A DNA stretch of 64,000 bases from Xanthomarina sp. F2636L. Its GTDB lineage: Bacteria > Bacteroidota > Bacteroidia > Flavobacteriales > Flavobacteriaceae. The DNA lies in assembly GCF_026410195.1 (NCBI RefSeq), contig NZ_JAPMLM010000055.1, positions 62,001 to 126,000 on the forward strand. Direction: 5' to 3'. The notes beneath the pieces are model-generated. The model saw only the letters and a program-made list of their open reading frames with translations. It did no database searches and had not been told where the DNA came from. Positions within the stretch are counted from its first letter, which is position 1. Each line of letters starts with the position of its first letter. This document shows, piece after piece, positions 45,307 through 55,290 of the stretch. The position numbers and the translations under genes were made by a program.

Positions 45307-46419
45307 TTAAGGTATTAAAGTGTTTAATGTTTCTGGTTTCTCTTTAACTCTTTGATACAGCCAAATGGATGTAAAAAGTACAAGGAAATTATCGAAATAA
45401 TTATGGGATGCTAGTAGAAATGTTGCTAGAACTACAGCTATACAAGCATATTCTGGGTTTGTACTTAAGTGTTTGATACTTCTAAAGATTAATGAGAGAT
45501 AAATAATAATAATTAGTAGAAAAGGAATAATGCCAGATTCGCCTATAATCATTAAATACGTGTTATGAACCCCAACTCGTACATCAATATATTTGTTTTT
45601 TTTGCCAGATAACACATTATACCCAACTCCGGTTACTGGGTTGTCTAATATTAAATCTGTGTATAATGCCCACGTTTCGTTTCTTGAGTTTTCTGTTATA
45701 GTTTTAGTTTCGACTTCTCCACCTCCAAATATACTTTGAAAGGCCGAGAATCTAACCGTATTTAAATTGAATAAAGATGAAACCGTTAAAACTAAAACAA
45801 TAGCAAAAGTACCAGCAACTAGGCTTATACTGTTTTTTCTATTTGAGATTATGGCAATTAAATTAACTACTACCAATAAAAGTATAAAATACCTTGAGAG
45901 CGTCATTATTCCAGCAATAACAATAAGTAATTGTAAGCCTAGTTTTAAAATAGTGTTTTTAATGTTAAAAGTTAAAGAAAAGGCAATTAGGCATATAATT
46001 CCTGCACTATTTGGGTTAATATAAAAACCACCATAACGTCCATAAAGAGATGAAAATGACACTGCATTAATTAAAATACTCATGGAGCCAATAAATGCAA
46101 AAATAAATAATTCTTTATGAGTAGTATCCTTAGCTAAGTAAACAATTCCAATAATAAAGATAAAAAATTTTGTAGCATCTAGGTAAAAGTCCTTTATTTC
46201 TCCAGTATAACCTATTCCTGCTATTAAATGATAAGCAAGTCCTAAAACTATAAAAGAAACAACTAATTTAGGTTTAGGATTAACGAAATAATAGAAAATA
46301 ATTAATATAAAAAACAAAGCACTCACTAAGCTACCAGCTGAAGAGCCAAAAGCAATAGGGCTAAAGGAAACTAAATTTAGTAAGGTTATTGAGAGTAGTA
46401 TGTATTTTAATATTTTCAT
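45307..46419 (-). CDS. Wzy-type polysaccharide polymerase / O-antigen ligase family
   Basis: This 370-residue membrane protein has about ten to eleven transmembrane helices with a large periplasmic loop between residues 215 and 290. The loop contains TENSRNETWALYTDLI and GVGYNVL, and the region GVHNTYLMIIGESGIIPF is the signature of the Wzy_C/O-antigen ligase family. It most likely polymerises the repeat units after flipping. No WaaL-like neighbour is seen, and as the only such protein in the locus it is best called the polymerase. Confidence 0.88.
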   Translation of the reverse strand: MKILKYILLSITLLNLVSFSPIAFGSSAGSLVSALFFILIIFYYFVNPKPKLVVSFIVLGLAYHLIAGIGYTGEIKDFYLDATKFFIFIIGIVYLAKDTTHKELFIFAFIGSMSILINAVSFSSLYGRYGGFYINPNSAGIICLIAFSLTFNIKNTILKLGLQLLIVIAGIMTLSRYFILLLVVVNLIAIISNRKNSISLVAGTFAIVLVLTVSSLFNLNTVRFSAFQSIFGGGEVETKTITENSRNETWALYTDLILDNPVTGVGYNVLSGKKNKYIDVRVGVHNTYLMIIGESGIIPFLLIIIIYLSLIFRSIKHLSTNPEYACIAVVLATFLLASHNYFDNFLVLFTSIWLYQRVKEKPETLNTLIP

Positions 46420-46439
46420 TAATTATATATGATACAAAA

Positions 46440-47399
46440 TTAAATTAAAGTGATTATTTTTTTAAAAGGCCAGGCAATGGTAAATATAAATTTTAAACTT
46501 TTATCACTTAATGCATTAGTATAATCATGTCTTTTGTAGTCTAAATAATTTGCAGAGCGTAAAAGCGCAAACATTCTAGCTAGAAATATTTTTGGATTTT
46601 TCCAGAAATAATCACTATAAAACCAGTTAAGCAAACATAGAGAAAATACAGCCATTCCAAAGGCGTTACTTTCATGTTGTTCATTCGTAATACTATTGGA
46701 AGTATCCATATAATAAACCCTTAGCAGATCGTTTGTGTACATGGTTTTATATTGCTGTTTAGAAATTAAATTCCAAAGAACCCCTTCGGGAATCCATCCT
46801 TTTGAAAAAATATCAGGATTTACTTGAATACTTTTTAAAATATCTGTTTTTGTAAAACCCCATTTTTCTGAAAGATTTTCTTTATTAAGCCTATTTTCAA
46901 ATGAAGAGCTATAAATTGGAGCTTCTTTGAACTTTTCTCCAACCAATAACCCATTTTGGTCCAAGCATAAACAAGTAACTCCACTTATTTTTGACAGTTT
47001 TTCCTTAGGAATGCTATTATATCTCTCCAAAAAAACTTCTAAAGCATTTTCAACACAGGCATCATCAGAATCTAAGGTTAAAAAAAACTCGCCTCTAGCT
47101 ATGGCTACTGCTTCTACAATACGCGCCATTTTATGGCGATTATCCTTATTATTAATGTACTTAATATTTAGGGAAGACTGACTAATTAATTCTTCTATAA
47201 CTTCATGCGAATTATCTTGAGACCCATCATTTACAATAATTAATTCAAAATTTTTAAATGTCTGTTTTTCAAGGCTTTCAAATACTCTGTGAATGGTGTC
47301 TGTACGATTATAGACAGGTGTAAAAACAGTGAATTTATAATCATATTCAGAAGGCTTATCTAAAGGGACGTATTTTGGCAATAAATCTTTTAAGTTCAT
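46440..47399 (-). CDS. Glycosyltransferase family 2
   Basis: This 319-residue GT-A inverting glycosyltransferase has TVFTPVYNRTDTIHRVFESL at the start, ELIIVNDGSQDNS and the DxD motif TLDSDDACVEN. There is no membrane segment of note. It is the only GT2 of the locus, the others being GT4. It lies between the polymerase and the flippase genes in the minus-strand operon. Confidence 0.93.
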   Translation of the reverse strand: MNLKDLLPKYVPLDKPSEYDYKFTVFTPVYNRTDTIHRVFESLEKQTFKNFELIIVNDGSQDNSHEVIEELISQSSLNIKYINNKDNRHKMARIVEAVAIARGEFFLTLDSDDACVENALEVFLERYNSIPKEKLSKISGVTCLCLDQNGLLVGEKFKEAPIYSSSFENRLNKENLSEKWGFTKTDILKSIQVNPDIFSKGWIPEGVLWNLISKQQYKTMYTNDLLRVYYMDTSNSITNEQHESNAFGMAVFSLCLLNWFYSDYFWKNPKIFLARMFALLRSANYLDYKRHDYTNALSDKSLKFIFTIAWPFKKIITLI

Positions 47400-47473
47400 G
47401 TCTTGTTTGTGTTACTTCAAGGGTTTTTTTATTTTCAATTTATTTAAAAATAGGATTATTGTATGTTTTTTTC

Positions 47474-48832
47474 TCAAGACACTTTGTTTTGTTTGTTGGC
47501 AAAACTAAAAAGCACCAAACTTCTTATTATATATATGGTTGTTGTGCAAAGTACAATGCCATAAATGCCGTATAATTTTAAGAAAATATAATCTAAAATA
47601 ATATTTAAAGTCATGCTTCCAAAAGAAACATATGCCATAAAAGTATTTTTATTGAGGCTCGTTAAATATTGTATTATAATATTGTCGCAAATATAAAATG
47701 GCGCCCCAATCAAAAGAATAATTTGTAATTTAGAAACTAACAAACTGTCTTCTGAAGTAAATTGATCGCGCTCGAATATAAACGAAACAATTGTATCTGA
47801 AAATAGGATAATTGGAATAATAACAAGCACTAATGAAATAAAAACAAATTTCAAGATCCTTCGTAATTGCATGGAAGCTTCTAATTTATTTTCTGTAATT
47901 AATTTTGAAAAATGTGGTAATAAAACTCTCGCTAATGCCAAAACAGCTATGGCAGTAAAAAATGCAGGTATTTTTAAAGCGTAATTTAAAGCAGCGATAG
48001 AACCTACAACTAATTGTGCAGCAAAATATTGATCTGTAATTGGTATTAACCCTGATAAAAACCCAGAACTAACCTTGGCAGGTAGTTGGCTAAACATTAG
48101 TCTAGTTCCTTCAGTTTTAAAGTCAGGCTTACTAATTTTTATAATTTTTTTAGATTTTGCAACAATCACAAGGAATGTAAATTCCAAGATGCTACCAATT
48201 AACATACCCACAGCTAACACTCTTTCTTCAAGTACATCTTTAAAAAACAGTAATAAAATTAAGATAGCAATTGAAGTAAAAACAGGATAAATGGTTGAGT
48301 ATTTAAATTCGTCGTGAATGTTTAATAAGCCACTAATTAAAGAGGAGAGTCCCCAAAATAAAATACAAGGAAGCAGATAGAAAAATTGAATTTTTATTAA
48401 AGCATAATAAGATTGTGTGTGATTGGGAAAAAATATCTCTAAAAACGTATTGGTAAATAAATACGCCAAAATCATAAAAATTATTGTCGTAGATATGGTT
48501 ACAATAAAACTAGTTGCTTGAAAGGAGCTTATGTCTCTATCTGTTTTTTGTTCAATAATATAATTAGGAATAAAAACAGATTTAAAAGCATTTAGAAACA
48601 CCTGATAAATAAACCCAGGAACTAGAGAAGCAATTAAGAAGGTGTCTAATAATTCAGACAAACCAAAATTCCCAGCAATAACAATCTCTTTATAAAAGCC
48701 AAATCCTTTTACAATTAATGTTACAATTGCCACCGCCATAATATTCATCACCATAGGATTATTTCTAAGTGAATGGAATAGGGTGGTTATGTGTTTTTTT
48801 ATTTTCAAAAAATTAATTTTCAATGATTTCAT
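47474..48832 (-). CDS. MurJ/Wzx-type lipid-linked oligosaccharide flippase
   Basis: This 452-residue membrane protein has about twelve to fourteen helices and belongs to the MOP superfamily. It resembles the MurJ (MviN) group: KGFGFYKEIVIAGNFGLSELLDTFLIASLVPGF near the start, FLIGAPFYICDN later. Within a polysaccharide locus it is expected to flip the lipid-linked repeat to the periplasm, the role of Wzx, rather than the housekeeping lipid II. Its first 20 bases overlap the upstream GT4; an inner start at the MVMNI methionines is also possible. Confidence 0.88.
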   Translation of the reverse strand: MKSLKINFLKIKKHITTLFHSLRNNPMVMNIMAVAIVTLIVKGFGFYKEIVIAGNFGLSELLDTFLIASLVPGFIYQVFLNAFKSVFIPNYIIEQKTDRDISSFQATSFIVTISTTIIFMILAYLFTNTFLEIFFPNHTQSYYALIKIQFFYLLPCILFWGLSSLISGLLNIHDEFKYSTIYPVFTSIAILILLLFFKDVLEERVLAVGMLIGSILEFTFLVIVAKSKKIIKISKPDFKTEGTRLMFSQLPAKVSSGFLSGLIPITDQYFAAQLVVGSIAALNYALKIPAFFTAIAVLALARVLLPHFSKLITENKLEASMQLRRILKFVFISLVLVIIPIILFSDTIVSFIFERDQFTSEDSLLVSKLQIILLIGAPFYICDNIIIQYLTSLNKNTFMAYVSFGSMTLNIILDYIFLKLYGIYGIVLCTTTIYIIRSLVLFSFANKQNKVS

Positions 48833-49904
48833 TAATTAGTTTGGACCATTTCAAAGCAATATTAGATGGTTCGTAAGTTTTAATTGAATTCATAGCATTT
48901 TCTCTAAATGTGTTTTGTAATTCCGAATTCTCCATTAGCTCAGTTAAGGCATTTTCTAAAGCCTTTTGGTCTCCAACAGGAATTAACATCCCATTATTAT
49001 TGTTGTCAATAATTTCAGATGGGCCGTAAGGACAATCGGTAGATACACAAGCTAAACCGTAAGACATAGCTTCTAAAATAACATTTGGAAAGCCTTCATG
49101 TTTTGAAGTAAAAGCAAATATTTTGGCTTTATTAAAATATTCTGAAACATCTTTTATATTTCCTGTTAATATTATTTGAGTTTTTAACCCTAAAGACGAA
49201 ATAAGCTCTTTATAGTCTTCATATTTATTACCATCTCCAACTAAAATTACTTTCCAACCTGTATTCTCAATATTTGAAAAAGCGCGTATTAATAAATCCT
49301 GATTTTTAAGTTCTATTAATCTGCCTACATTTAATATGATGTTTTCTTTTGTTAATAACGGATTTCTCTTTTTTAAAAGCTCAGCGTTAAGTGGGTTTTT
49401 AATGGTTTGTATTTGTGGTATTTTATAATTTTTAAAATATCCCTTTGTTCCTTTTGTTTGTACTACCAAGCAATTGCAATATGGATAAATTAGTTTTCTA
49501 ATGGTTTGCCAAAATTTATTAATTCGGTTGAATTCTGGGTTTGCTCTTTCATTAATGATGTTTGGAATTTTTGAAAGTTTTGAAGCTAAGATGGTATAGA
49601 TGTTAGTGGCAGGCAAAAAACCAATAGCTATATCTGCTTTTTCGCTCTTTAAATGCCTGGTAAGATGCTTTATTAGTTTATAGTTAATAGAAAGAGATTG
49701 AAATAAATTAAGGTCAGGAAAGTATTCTTTTACACAATAAGTTATTTTAATATTTGGATGTAAGGTGTAAAAAGGTTCACATCTGTATAATGTAATAATT
49801 ATAATATGATATTCTTCAACAAGTAAATTTGCTAAAGAGCTAACCACGCGTTCAGCGCCTCCTGCATTTAAATTTGGTATTACAAAAGCAATCGTTTTTT
49901 TCAA
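48813..49904 (-). CDS. Glycosyltransferase family 4
   Basis: This 363-residue GT-B enzyme shows VIPNLNAGGAERVVSSL near its start, then LNVGRLIELKNQDLLIRAF and FAFTSKHEGFPNVILEAMSY in the donor domain. It is the first gene of the long minus-strand operon that ends at the deacetylase, so the operon promoter must lie in the 434-bp region before it. It is coupled to the flippase by a short overlap. Confidence 0.92.
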   Translation of the reverse strand: MKKTIAFVIPNLNAGGAERVVSSLANLLVEEYHIIIITLYRCEPFYTLHPNIKITYCVKEYFPDLNLFQSLSINYKLIKHLTRHLKSEKADIAIGFLPATNIYTILASKLSKIPNIINERANPEFNRINKFWQTIRKLIYPYCNCLVVQTKGTKGYFKNYKIPQIQTIKNPLNAELLKKRNPLLTKENIILNVGRLIELKNQDLLIRAFSNIENTGWKVILVGDGNKYEDYKELISSLGLKTQIILTGNIKDVSEYFNKAKIFAFTSKHEGFPNVILEAMSYGLACVSTDCPYGPSEIIDNNNNGMLIPVGDQKALENALTELMENSELQNTFRENAMNSIKTYEPSNIALKWSKLINEIIEN

Positions 49905-50338
49905 TTTATAAAGAGTTAGGCTGCAAAAATTATAGATTAATAGCTTTAAAAATAGATTTTAAAAGTATGTAATTTTTTATTCTAATAATATTTCTCCAAT
50001 ACTAATTAGATGAAATCACCGATTTACAATTTAAAATGCACGAAATAGTTTGTAGGAGAAGTTATATAATAAGTTAAATTGTTCATAACCTGTTAATTAC
50101 TTTTAAAAATATATATAATCCAAAACAGGATTCGGTTCGTATATAAACCTGTAACTATAAAATATGCAGTTCATCGATTATCAAATCGGCAAAAAGTATC
50201 ATTAGTACTACAAAATACATTTTAAGTAATAAAAAGACTACAAAAATAATGTATTTTGTCGAAATTATAATTATTTTGATAGTAAAATGAATTGCATTTT
50301 AATAGATTAGCAAAAGATTAATAGCAAAACCCCTAAGT
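49905..50338. promoter_or_regulatory. Divergent control region with inverted repeat
   Basis: This 434-bp spacer separates the minus-strand polysaccharide operon from a plus-strand secreted protein gene. I see no gene. A perfect 12-bp inverted repeat, ACAAAATACATT (50210-50221) and AATGTATTTTGT (50248-50259), is split by 26 bases. It could be an operator or an mRNA hairpin. No good -7 box for either gene was found. Confidence 0.5.
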
Positions 50339-51847
50339 ATGAAACATTTATATGTTAGAAAATTCTCACATGTAGAGAATTTTAAGAGAGTATTATTTAT
50401 CAATTTTTTATTTTTCAGTTTAATAACAACTGCTCAAAATTATCCTCAGGCCACCCAGGTGAATGATATCCCGTATGAGACTTATCAGCCACCTACAGGT
50501 GCAAAACCAGGATACTTGGAACCATTTACCAATGAATTTGGCAATAATTTAATAAGAATTAGTGATGCAGAAGTATTTGGTACTACAGATCATAATCTAA
50601 GACACCATTATTCGTTGGATCAACCTTGGAACTCTGATAATACATTAATAAAGTTAGCAGGATACCCAGCTGCAATTTTAGATGCAGAAACCTACGAATT
50701 TCTTTTTTGGGCTGGTATTCCAAGTTCTGCAACGTGGTCCTATTCAAATCCTATATTAATGTATGGTACTGCAGGAAATAGATTTGTTAGTTATGATGTA
50801 ACAACAAATAATAGACAAACCATTCGCACGTTTAGCGAGTATTCTAAAATTGAATATGGTGGAAGTAAAGGAAATATGTCTATAGACGATAAATATGTAG
50901 GTCTTGTTGGTAGAAATGGTAACGATCGTACGTTAATAGTGTATAACGTTGAAGATGATGTGATAGTGGCTACAAGATTTATTGGTAATGTAGCATTTGC
51001 CTGGTTTGCAATAAGTCAATCTGGTCAATATGCTGTGTCTTGTTATTTAGAAGATGGTCCTGCAGACGATGAAGGCATGAAAGTTTTTAATATAGATCTT
51101 ACTAATAGAAGACATCTTGACGATTATACAAAACATGGAGATTTAGGTATCGACTCTAATGGTCAAGATGTATATGTAACTTTTGGAGATCCTGTTACTA
51201 GAGGAAACGATTATTATATGAAGATGATTAGATTGTCAGATGGTAATCAAACGCCAATGTTTCACTATACATCAGATTATGGGGTATGGAATGGACACGT
51301 AAGTTGTAGAAATACTTCAAGACCTGGTTGGGCTTATGTTACTGAAGGATGTTGTCAAACAGTAGGTAGAAAAGAAGTTTTTGCGATAAAATTAGATGGA
51401 TCAGATATGATTGAAAGATATGCTTTCCACCATACGAATGAGAATACGGGATATGGACATCAAGCGCATTCTGTTCCAAATAACGATGGAAGCAAAGTGA
51501 TGTTTGCAAGTAATTGGTCTGATCGTTTTACTGAAGCTCATCCTCCTGCTTTTGTTGTAGAAGCACCAGCTACTTTAAGTGTTGAAGGAAATGAAATGTC
51601 AGCATCAAACGATATTAAGGTATATCCAAACCCGTCTAAAGATGGTTTAGTAAACATAAAACTTAATGGAAACATAGCTGTTAAATCTATACAGTTATAT
51701 GATATGCTTGGAAGAACAATAAGAGAAGAGGCTATGTCTTCTAACGAAAAGAGTTTAAATCTATCAAGTTTGCCACAAGGTGTATACTTATTAACTTTTC
51801 AAACTGAAAAAAATGGTTCTATAACAAAACGAATCGTTTTGAATTAG
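50339..51847 (+). CDS. T9SS-secreted beta-propeller-like protein, possible polysaccharide lyase
   Basis: This 502-residue protein is exported by the type IX system. The first 32 residues (through LFFSLITTAQ) hold a signal peptide. The last about 75 residues form a T9SS type A sorting domain: KVYPNPSKDGLVNIKLN, IQLYDMLGR and GVYLLTFQTEKNGSITKR. The middle has repeated beta-strands with a histidine-rich TDHNLRHHYSLDQPW and GYGHQAHSVPNNDGSKVMFAS. That last segment resembles the propeller lyases (oligogalacturonate or ulvan lyase types). The activity is inference. Its place at the end of the polysaccharide locus suggests a role in trimming or binding a glycan. A terminator follows. Confidence 0.82.
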   Translation: MKHLYVRKFSHVENFKRVLFINFLFFSLITTAQNYPQATQVNDIPYETYQPPTGAKPGYLEPFTNEFGNNLIRISDAEVFGTTDHNLRHHYSLDQPWNSDNTLIKLAGYPAAILDAETYEFLFWAGIPSSATWSYSNPILMYGTAGNRFVSYDVTTNNRQTIRTFSEYSKIEYGGSKGNMSIDDKYVGLVGRNGNDRTLIVYNVEDDVIVATRFIGNVAFAWFAISQSGQYAVSCYLEDGPADDEGMKVFNIDLTNRRHLDDYTKHGDLGIDSNGQDVYVTFGDPVTRGNDYYMKMIRLSDGNQTPMFHYTSDYGVWNGHVSCRNTSRPGWAYVTEGCCQTVGRKEVFAIKLDGSDMIERYAFHHTNENTGYGHQAHSVPNNDGSKVMFASNWSDRFTEAHPPAFVVEAPATLSVEGNEMSASNDIKVYPNPSKDGLVNIKLNGNIAVKSIQLYDMLGRTIREEAMSSNEKSLNLSSLPQGVYLLTFQTEKNGSITKRIVLN

Positions 51848-51873
51848 AGAAACTTAAATGGTTTTAATAATCT

Positions 51874-51903
51874 AGCCTGAAATTTTTATTTCAGGCTTTT
51901 TTT
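51874..51903 (+). terminator. Rho-independent terminator of the T9SS protein gene
   Basis: AGCCTGAAAT (51874-51883) pairs perfectly with ATTTCAGGCT (51888-51897) around TTTT. A T-run follows. It lies against the stop of the minus-strand gene at 51902. Confidence 0.92.
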
Positions 51904-52273
51904 ATGGCCACTTTATATCTTTTACGGTTGCTATACTGTCGCAATTCTCTACAGTTAAAACCACTTCAGTCTTATTAATTTCTCCTTCAACAGCATAAAT
52001 ACCACAAGGTTTCTTTCTGGTTTCGCTTTGAGAAAAATTAATGTCTCCATATTTTAAGATACCTCTAACTTCAAGAGAGTCTATTTTATTTTCTAAAATT
52101 GCAGAATTAATAATTTCTGAAAATTTAATTTCCTTTAAATTAATATTTTTTAAAACTCGAGCGTCAGGGCCATAATCACAAGATACTTTTTTACCATTTA
52201 AGAAAAAGGCTAATATTATTAATCCAATGGCAAAGCCACCAAGATAATATCCAATACGATGTAGTAATTTCAT
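51902..52273 (-). CDS. Small membrane-anchored conserved protein
   Basis: This 123-residue protein has one N-terminal helix (GYYLGGFAIGLIILAFFL) and a soluble C-terminal part with three cysteines (SCDYGP, KPCGIY, ENCDS). It resembles the small DUF4258-like proteins that lie next to alanine dehydrogenase in Flavobacteriaceae. The soluble part faces the periplasm by prediction. It follows the ald gene by 54 bases on the same strand and may be cotranscribed. No function is known to me. Confidence 0.75.
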   Translation of the reverse strand: MKLLHRIGYYLGGFAIGLIILAFFLNGKKVSCDYGPDARVLKNINLKEIKFSEIINSAILENKIDSLEVRGILKYGDINFSQSETRKKPCGIYAVEGEINKTEVVLTVENCDSIATVKDIKWP

Positions 52274-52327
52274 TTAAGCTTACTTATATTTTTAGGGAAT
52301 ATAGAGGTGTTTAGAGGTTTATTCTAA

Positions 52328-53536
52328 TTAGAAAATTAGCAAATTAATATCGCTATGTTTCAAATCGAACCATTCACCAACCGGTTTACTTGTTAAAATT
52401 CCGTGGTAAAAATACAACCCATTTTTTAAACCCTTATCAAAACGAAGAGAATTTTCTAAACCGCCATCTTCAGCAATTTTCAAAAGATAAGGGGTGAAAA
52501 TATTACTAATTGAAATAGAAGCTGTTCTGGAATAGCGTGCAGGAATATTTGGCACACAATAATGTATTACTCCATGTTTGGTAAAAGTAGGAGTTTTATG
52601 AGAAGTGACTTCGCTGGTTTCAAAACAGCCACCCATATCAATACTCACATCTATAACAACCGAACCATTTTTCATGTTAGCCACCATAGGCTCTGTAACT
52701 AGAATTGGCGATCTGTTTTTTCCTCTTACAGCTGCAATAACCACATCGCAGCGCTTTAAAGCTTTGCTTAAGTTTTTAGGTTGTAAAGTTGAAGTAAAAA
52801 AAGTTTTACCCAAATTAACTTGCATACGTCTTAATTTGGTAATTGAATTATCAAAAACCTTAACATTGGCTCCAAGTCCAATAGCACTTCTGGCAGCAAA
52901 TTCCCCAACAGTTCCAGCACCTAGAATAACCACTTCAATAGGAGGAACGCCACATACATTGCCAAACATGAGCCCATTTCCATCGTTAACATTGCTTAAT
53001 AGTTCTGAAGCAATAAGTACGGAAGCTGTTCCGGCAATTTCGCTTAATGAGCGTACAGCAGGATAAGCGCCAGTTTCGTCCCTAATAAACTCGAAAGCCA
53101 AGGCTGTGATTCGTTTTGCAGCCAAGGTTTCAAAATATTTTTTTGTTTGGGTTTTTAATTGGACTGCAGAGATAAGTATAGTTTGCGGATTGATTAGGTT
53201 TATTTGTTCTAGGGTAGGAGGCTCCACTTTTAAAATCATGGGGCAGCCATATACTTTGGCTGTGTCTTTTGTTATTTCGGCACCAGCTTCGCTATATTCT
53301 TTATCCGAAAAATGCGCACCAATTCCTGCGCCAGATTCTAATAATACACGATGCCCATTACTAACCAAAGCTGATACAGCGTCAGGCGTCAAGCAAACCC
53401 GTTTTTCTTGATAGGCTGTCTCTTTGGGAATACCTATAAATAAATTGCCCTTACGACTAAAGATTTCTAGTCTTTCTTCTTGTGGAAGTAGTTGTTGCTT
53501 AGTAAAAGGAGATAAAGATTTAGACATAGTTGACAC
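52328..53536 (-). CDS. ald: Alanine dehydrogenase
   Basis: This 402-residue NAD-dependent enzyme interconverts alanine and pyruvate plus ammonia. It has an N-terminal catalytic domain with IGIPKETAYQEKRVCLTP and the conserved histidine/lysine region, a Rossmann fold VVILGAGTVGEFAARSAI and the late DVSIDMGGCFETS region. It is slightly longer than the 370-residue classic enzyme, and the Flavobacteriaceae form typically has a 25-residue N-terminal extension as seen here (SPFTKQQLLPQEERL). The related family member is the N-terminal half of transhydrogenase, which is less likely with this complete C-terminus. Confidence 0.92.
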   Translation of the reverse strand: MSTMSKSLSPFTKQQLLPQEERLEIFSRKGNLFIGIPKETAYQEKRVCLTPDAVSALVSNGHRVLLESGAGIGAHFSDKEYSEAGAEITKDTAKVYGCPMILKVEPPTLEQINLINPQTILISAVQLKTQTKKYFETLAAKRITALAFEFIRDETGAYPAVRSLSEIAGTASVLIASELLSNVNDGNGLMFGNVCGVPPIEVVILGAGTVGEFAARSAIGLGANVKVFDNSITKLRRMQVNLGKTFFTSTLQPKNLSKALKRCDVVIAAVRGKNRSPILVTEPMVANMKNGSVVIDVSIDMGGCFETSEVTSHKTPTFTKHGVIHYCVPNIPARYSRTASISISNIFTPYLLKIAEDGGLENSLRFDKGLKNGLYFYHGILTSKPVGEWFDLKHSDINLLIF

Positions 53537-53556
53537 ACATTATATAAGGAGTCAAA

Positions 53557-55290
53557 TTACGAATTTTTATTTTCTTTTTCTATCTGTTTAATAAAATATG
53601 AGGGTTTGATGCCTGTTTTTTTATAAAAAGCTTTTGAAAATGATTCTGGATTGTTAAAGCCAATTTCTAAAGCAATAGCTTTAATAGTCATTTTTCGCAA
53701 TATGTGATTTTGGTTTAGTTCATTAATAATATAATCAACCCTCAAATCTGTTATGTAATTGTTAAACGATTTACCTTTATAGGTATTGATTATTTTAGAT
53801 AAATATGTATTATTTGTATCAAATTGTTTTGCTAGGTTATTAAGTGTTATTGTGTTTTTGGTAAATTGCTTTTCTTTTTCAAAAGTTTCCAAAGCCTTAA
53901 GGATGTCATTTACAGTATCGTTAGGGATGTTTAAATCCGCGTTGGAAACCATCGTTTTAGATGGTTTTTCTTGAGCGGGCTTTAAATTTCCCATCAACTT
54001 TTTATAACGTTTTTTATAGATATGTTGTGTGTAATAAAAATAAACGCTTATTAAACCTAAGGCAAGTAATGATGACCATAAAAAAACATTTTTTTTCCTG
54101 TTTTTAAAATTTTCTGCTTTTAGTTTTAAAATAATGGTTTCTTTTTCTTTTTTAAATTCCGGAACTTCATAAGCTTCAAGTATTCTTTCATTGATGTAAA
54201 ATTTTGTTCTGCTTACAACACTATCAGCATATATTAGCTTGTCTATGGTTTCTATTTGTTTCGCATAGTTGTTCTTGTCTTTATATATGTTAAGTAAAGA
54301 TTTATAATTGTCTTTCAGGCCATAAATAGGTGCATGGTTTATTTGAAAAATTGAATCTACTTTATTGAAATACCCTAAGGCTTTATCTGTATCTGTTCTT
54401 TCAAAAATCTTGCCCTTTAGGTAATAGGCTAAAGACAGGCTTGTAACTATTAGGTGGTTCTGTGATTTGTTGATACTGTCCATAGCAGCTTCAAAATTAT
54501 TACTAAAATAGTGGTTAATGCCGGCAGAAAACACAAAACCATAATAATGGCTTTTGTGATCTGTATTGACAGTAATTTCTATTCCCTCTTTGGTATATTC
54601 TTTTGCCAAGTCAAAATTTTTGTTTTCTTGTAAATCGCTTATTAAGCTATTTAAGTCTGATAAATAGCCAAACTTATGTTTCTCTTTGTAATCAGGAACC
54701 TTTTTTATAGAGTCCAGTTTTTGTCTTGTTTCGATAATATAGCGATTCTGATTGTAATTGCCTTTTATGGCAAGAATGGCTTTTTGTATATTTTCTAACT
54801 GTGCTTTATTGTTGTGTATTTTTGCAAAACCATAAGCTATCAAGGCATCATTAAGAGATTCTATTTCATTTCCAGAAATATAGTATAGGTAACTTCTAGT
54901 TGAATAGCTTAATCCCGGGAATTTAAAATGATTTAATGATTTGGTATATTTTATCATGCTATCGGCAAGAACAAGTTTTCTGTTTAAATTTCCTGTATCA
55001 TAAGCATTTTGATAAAACAAATCTTCACCACCTTTAAAATAGAGTTCCTTAAATATTTTAAAATAATAACCATTACCAATATTAACGGTGTCTTTTTCGT
55101 TTTTAGCTTTTTGTAAAAAAGCATTTATATAAATTGGTTTTAAAGCATCACTTACCAAACTGTCCTTTATGTTGGTTTCTAGATAGTCAAAGCTTTTATT
55201 TATAAAACTATCATTCAGGCTGCTGTTTTGGGACAAGCAGATATTTGCAATAAGCACCAATAGAAAAGAGGATATGGTTTTTTGGGGCAT
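53557..55290 (-). CDS. TPR/AraC-type membrane regulator
   Basis: This 577-residue protein combines a sensor and a DNA-binding domain. A signal peptide (TISSFLLVLIANICLSQ) leads to helical TPR-like repeats to about residue 395. A membrane helix (VFLWSSLLALGLISVYFYYT) follows, then a cytoplasmic linker and a C-terminal AraC/HTH_18 domain (FDTNNTYLSKIINTYKGKSF and GFNNPESFSKAFYKKTGIKP). The long frame allows a start 62 codons upstream, but the ATG at 55290 gives the proper signal peptide and I chose it. Such proteins control nearby secreted-protein genes in Bacteroidetes. It lies upstream and divergent of the cysteine-rich cluster at 55809. Confidence 0.88.
   Translation of the reverse strand: MPQKTISSFLLVLIANICLSQNSSLNDSFINKSFDYLETNIKDSLVSDALKPIYINAFLQKAKNEKDTVNIGNGYYFKIFKELYFKGGEDLFYQNAYDTGNLNRKLVLADSMIKYTKSLNHFKFPGLSYSTRSYLYYISGNEIESLNDALIAYGFAKIHNNKAQLENIQKAILAIKGNYNQNRYIIETRQKLDSIKKVPDYKEKHKFGYLSDLNSLISDLQENKNFDLAKEYTKEGIEITVNTDHKSHYYGFVFSAGINHYFSNNFEAAMDSINKSQNHLIVTSLSLAYYLKGKIFERTDTDKALGYFNKVDSIFQINHAPIYGLKDNYKSLLNIYKDKNNYAKQIETIDKLIYADSVVSRTKFYINERILEAYEVPEFKKEKETIILKLKAENFKNRKKNVFLWSSLLALGLISVYFYYTQHIYKKRYKKLMGNLKPAQEKPSKTMVSNADLNIPNDTVNDILKALETFEKEKQFTKNTITLNNLAKQFDTNNTYLSKIINTYKGKSFNNYITDLRVDYIINELNQNHILRKMTIKAIALEIGFNNPESFSKAFYKKTGIKPSYFIKQIEKENKNS

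Noticed and set aside
28138-49904. Locus as a lateral-transfer island bounded by mobile elements
   Set aside because: No transposase, integrase, tRNA or direct repeats were seen at the edges, though capsule loci are often exchanged by recombination.
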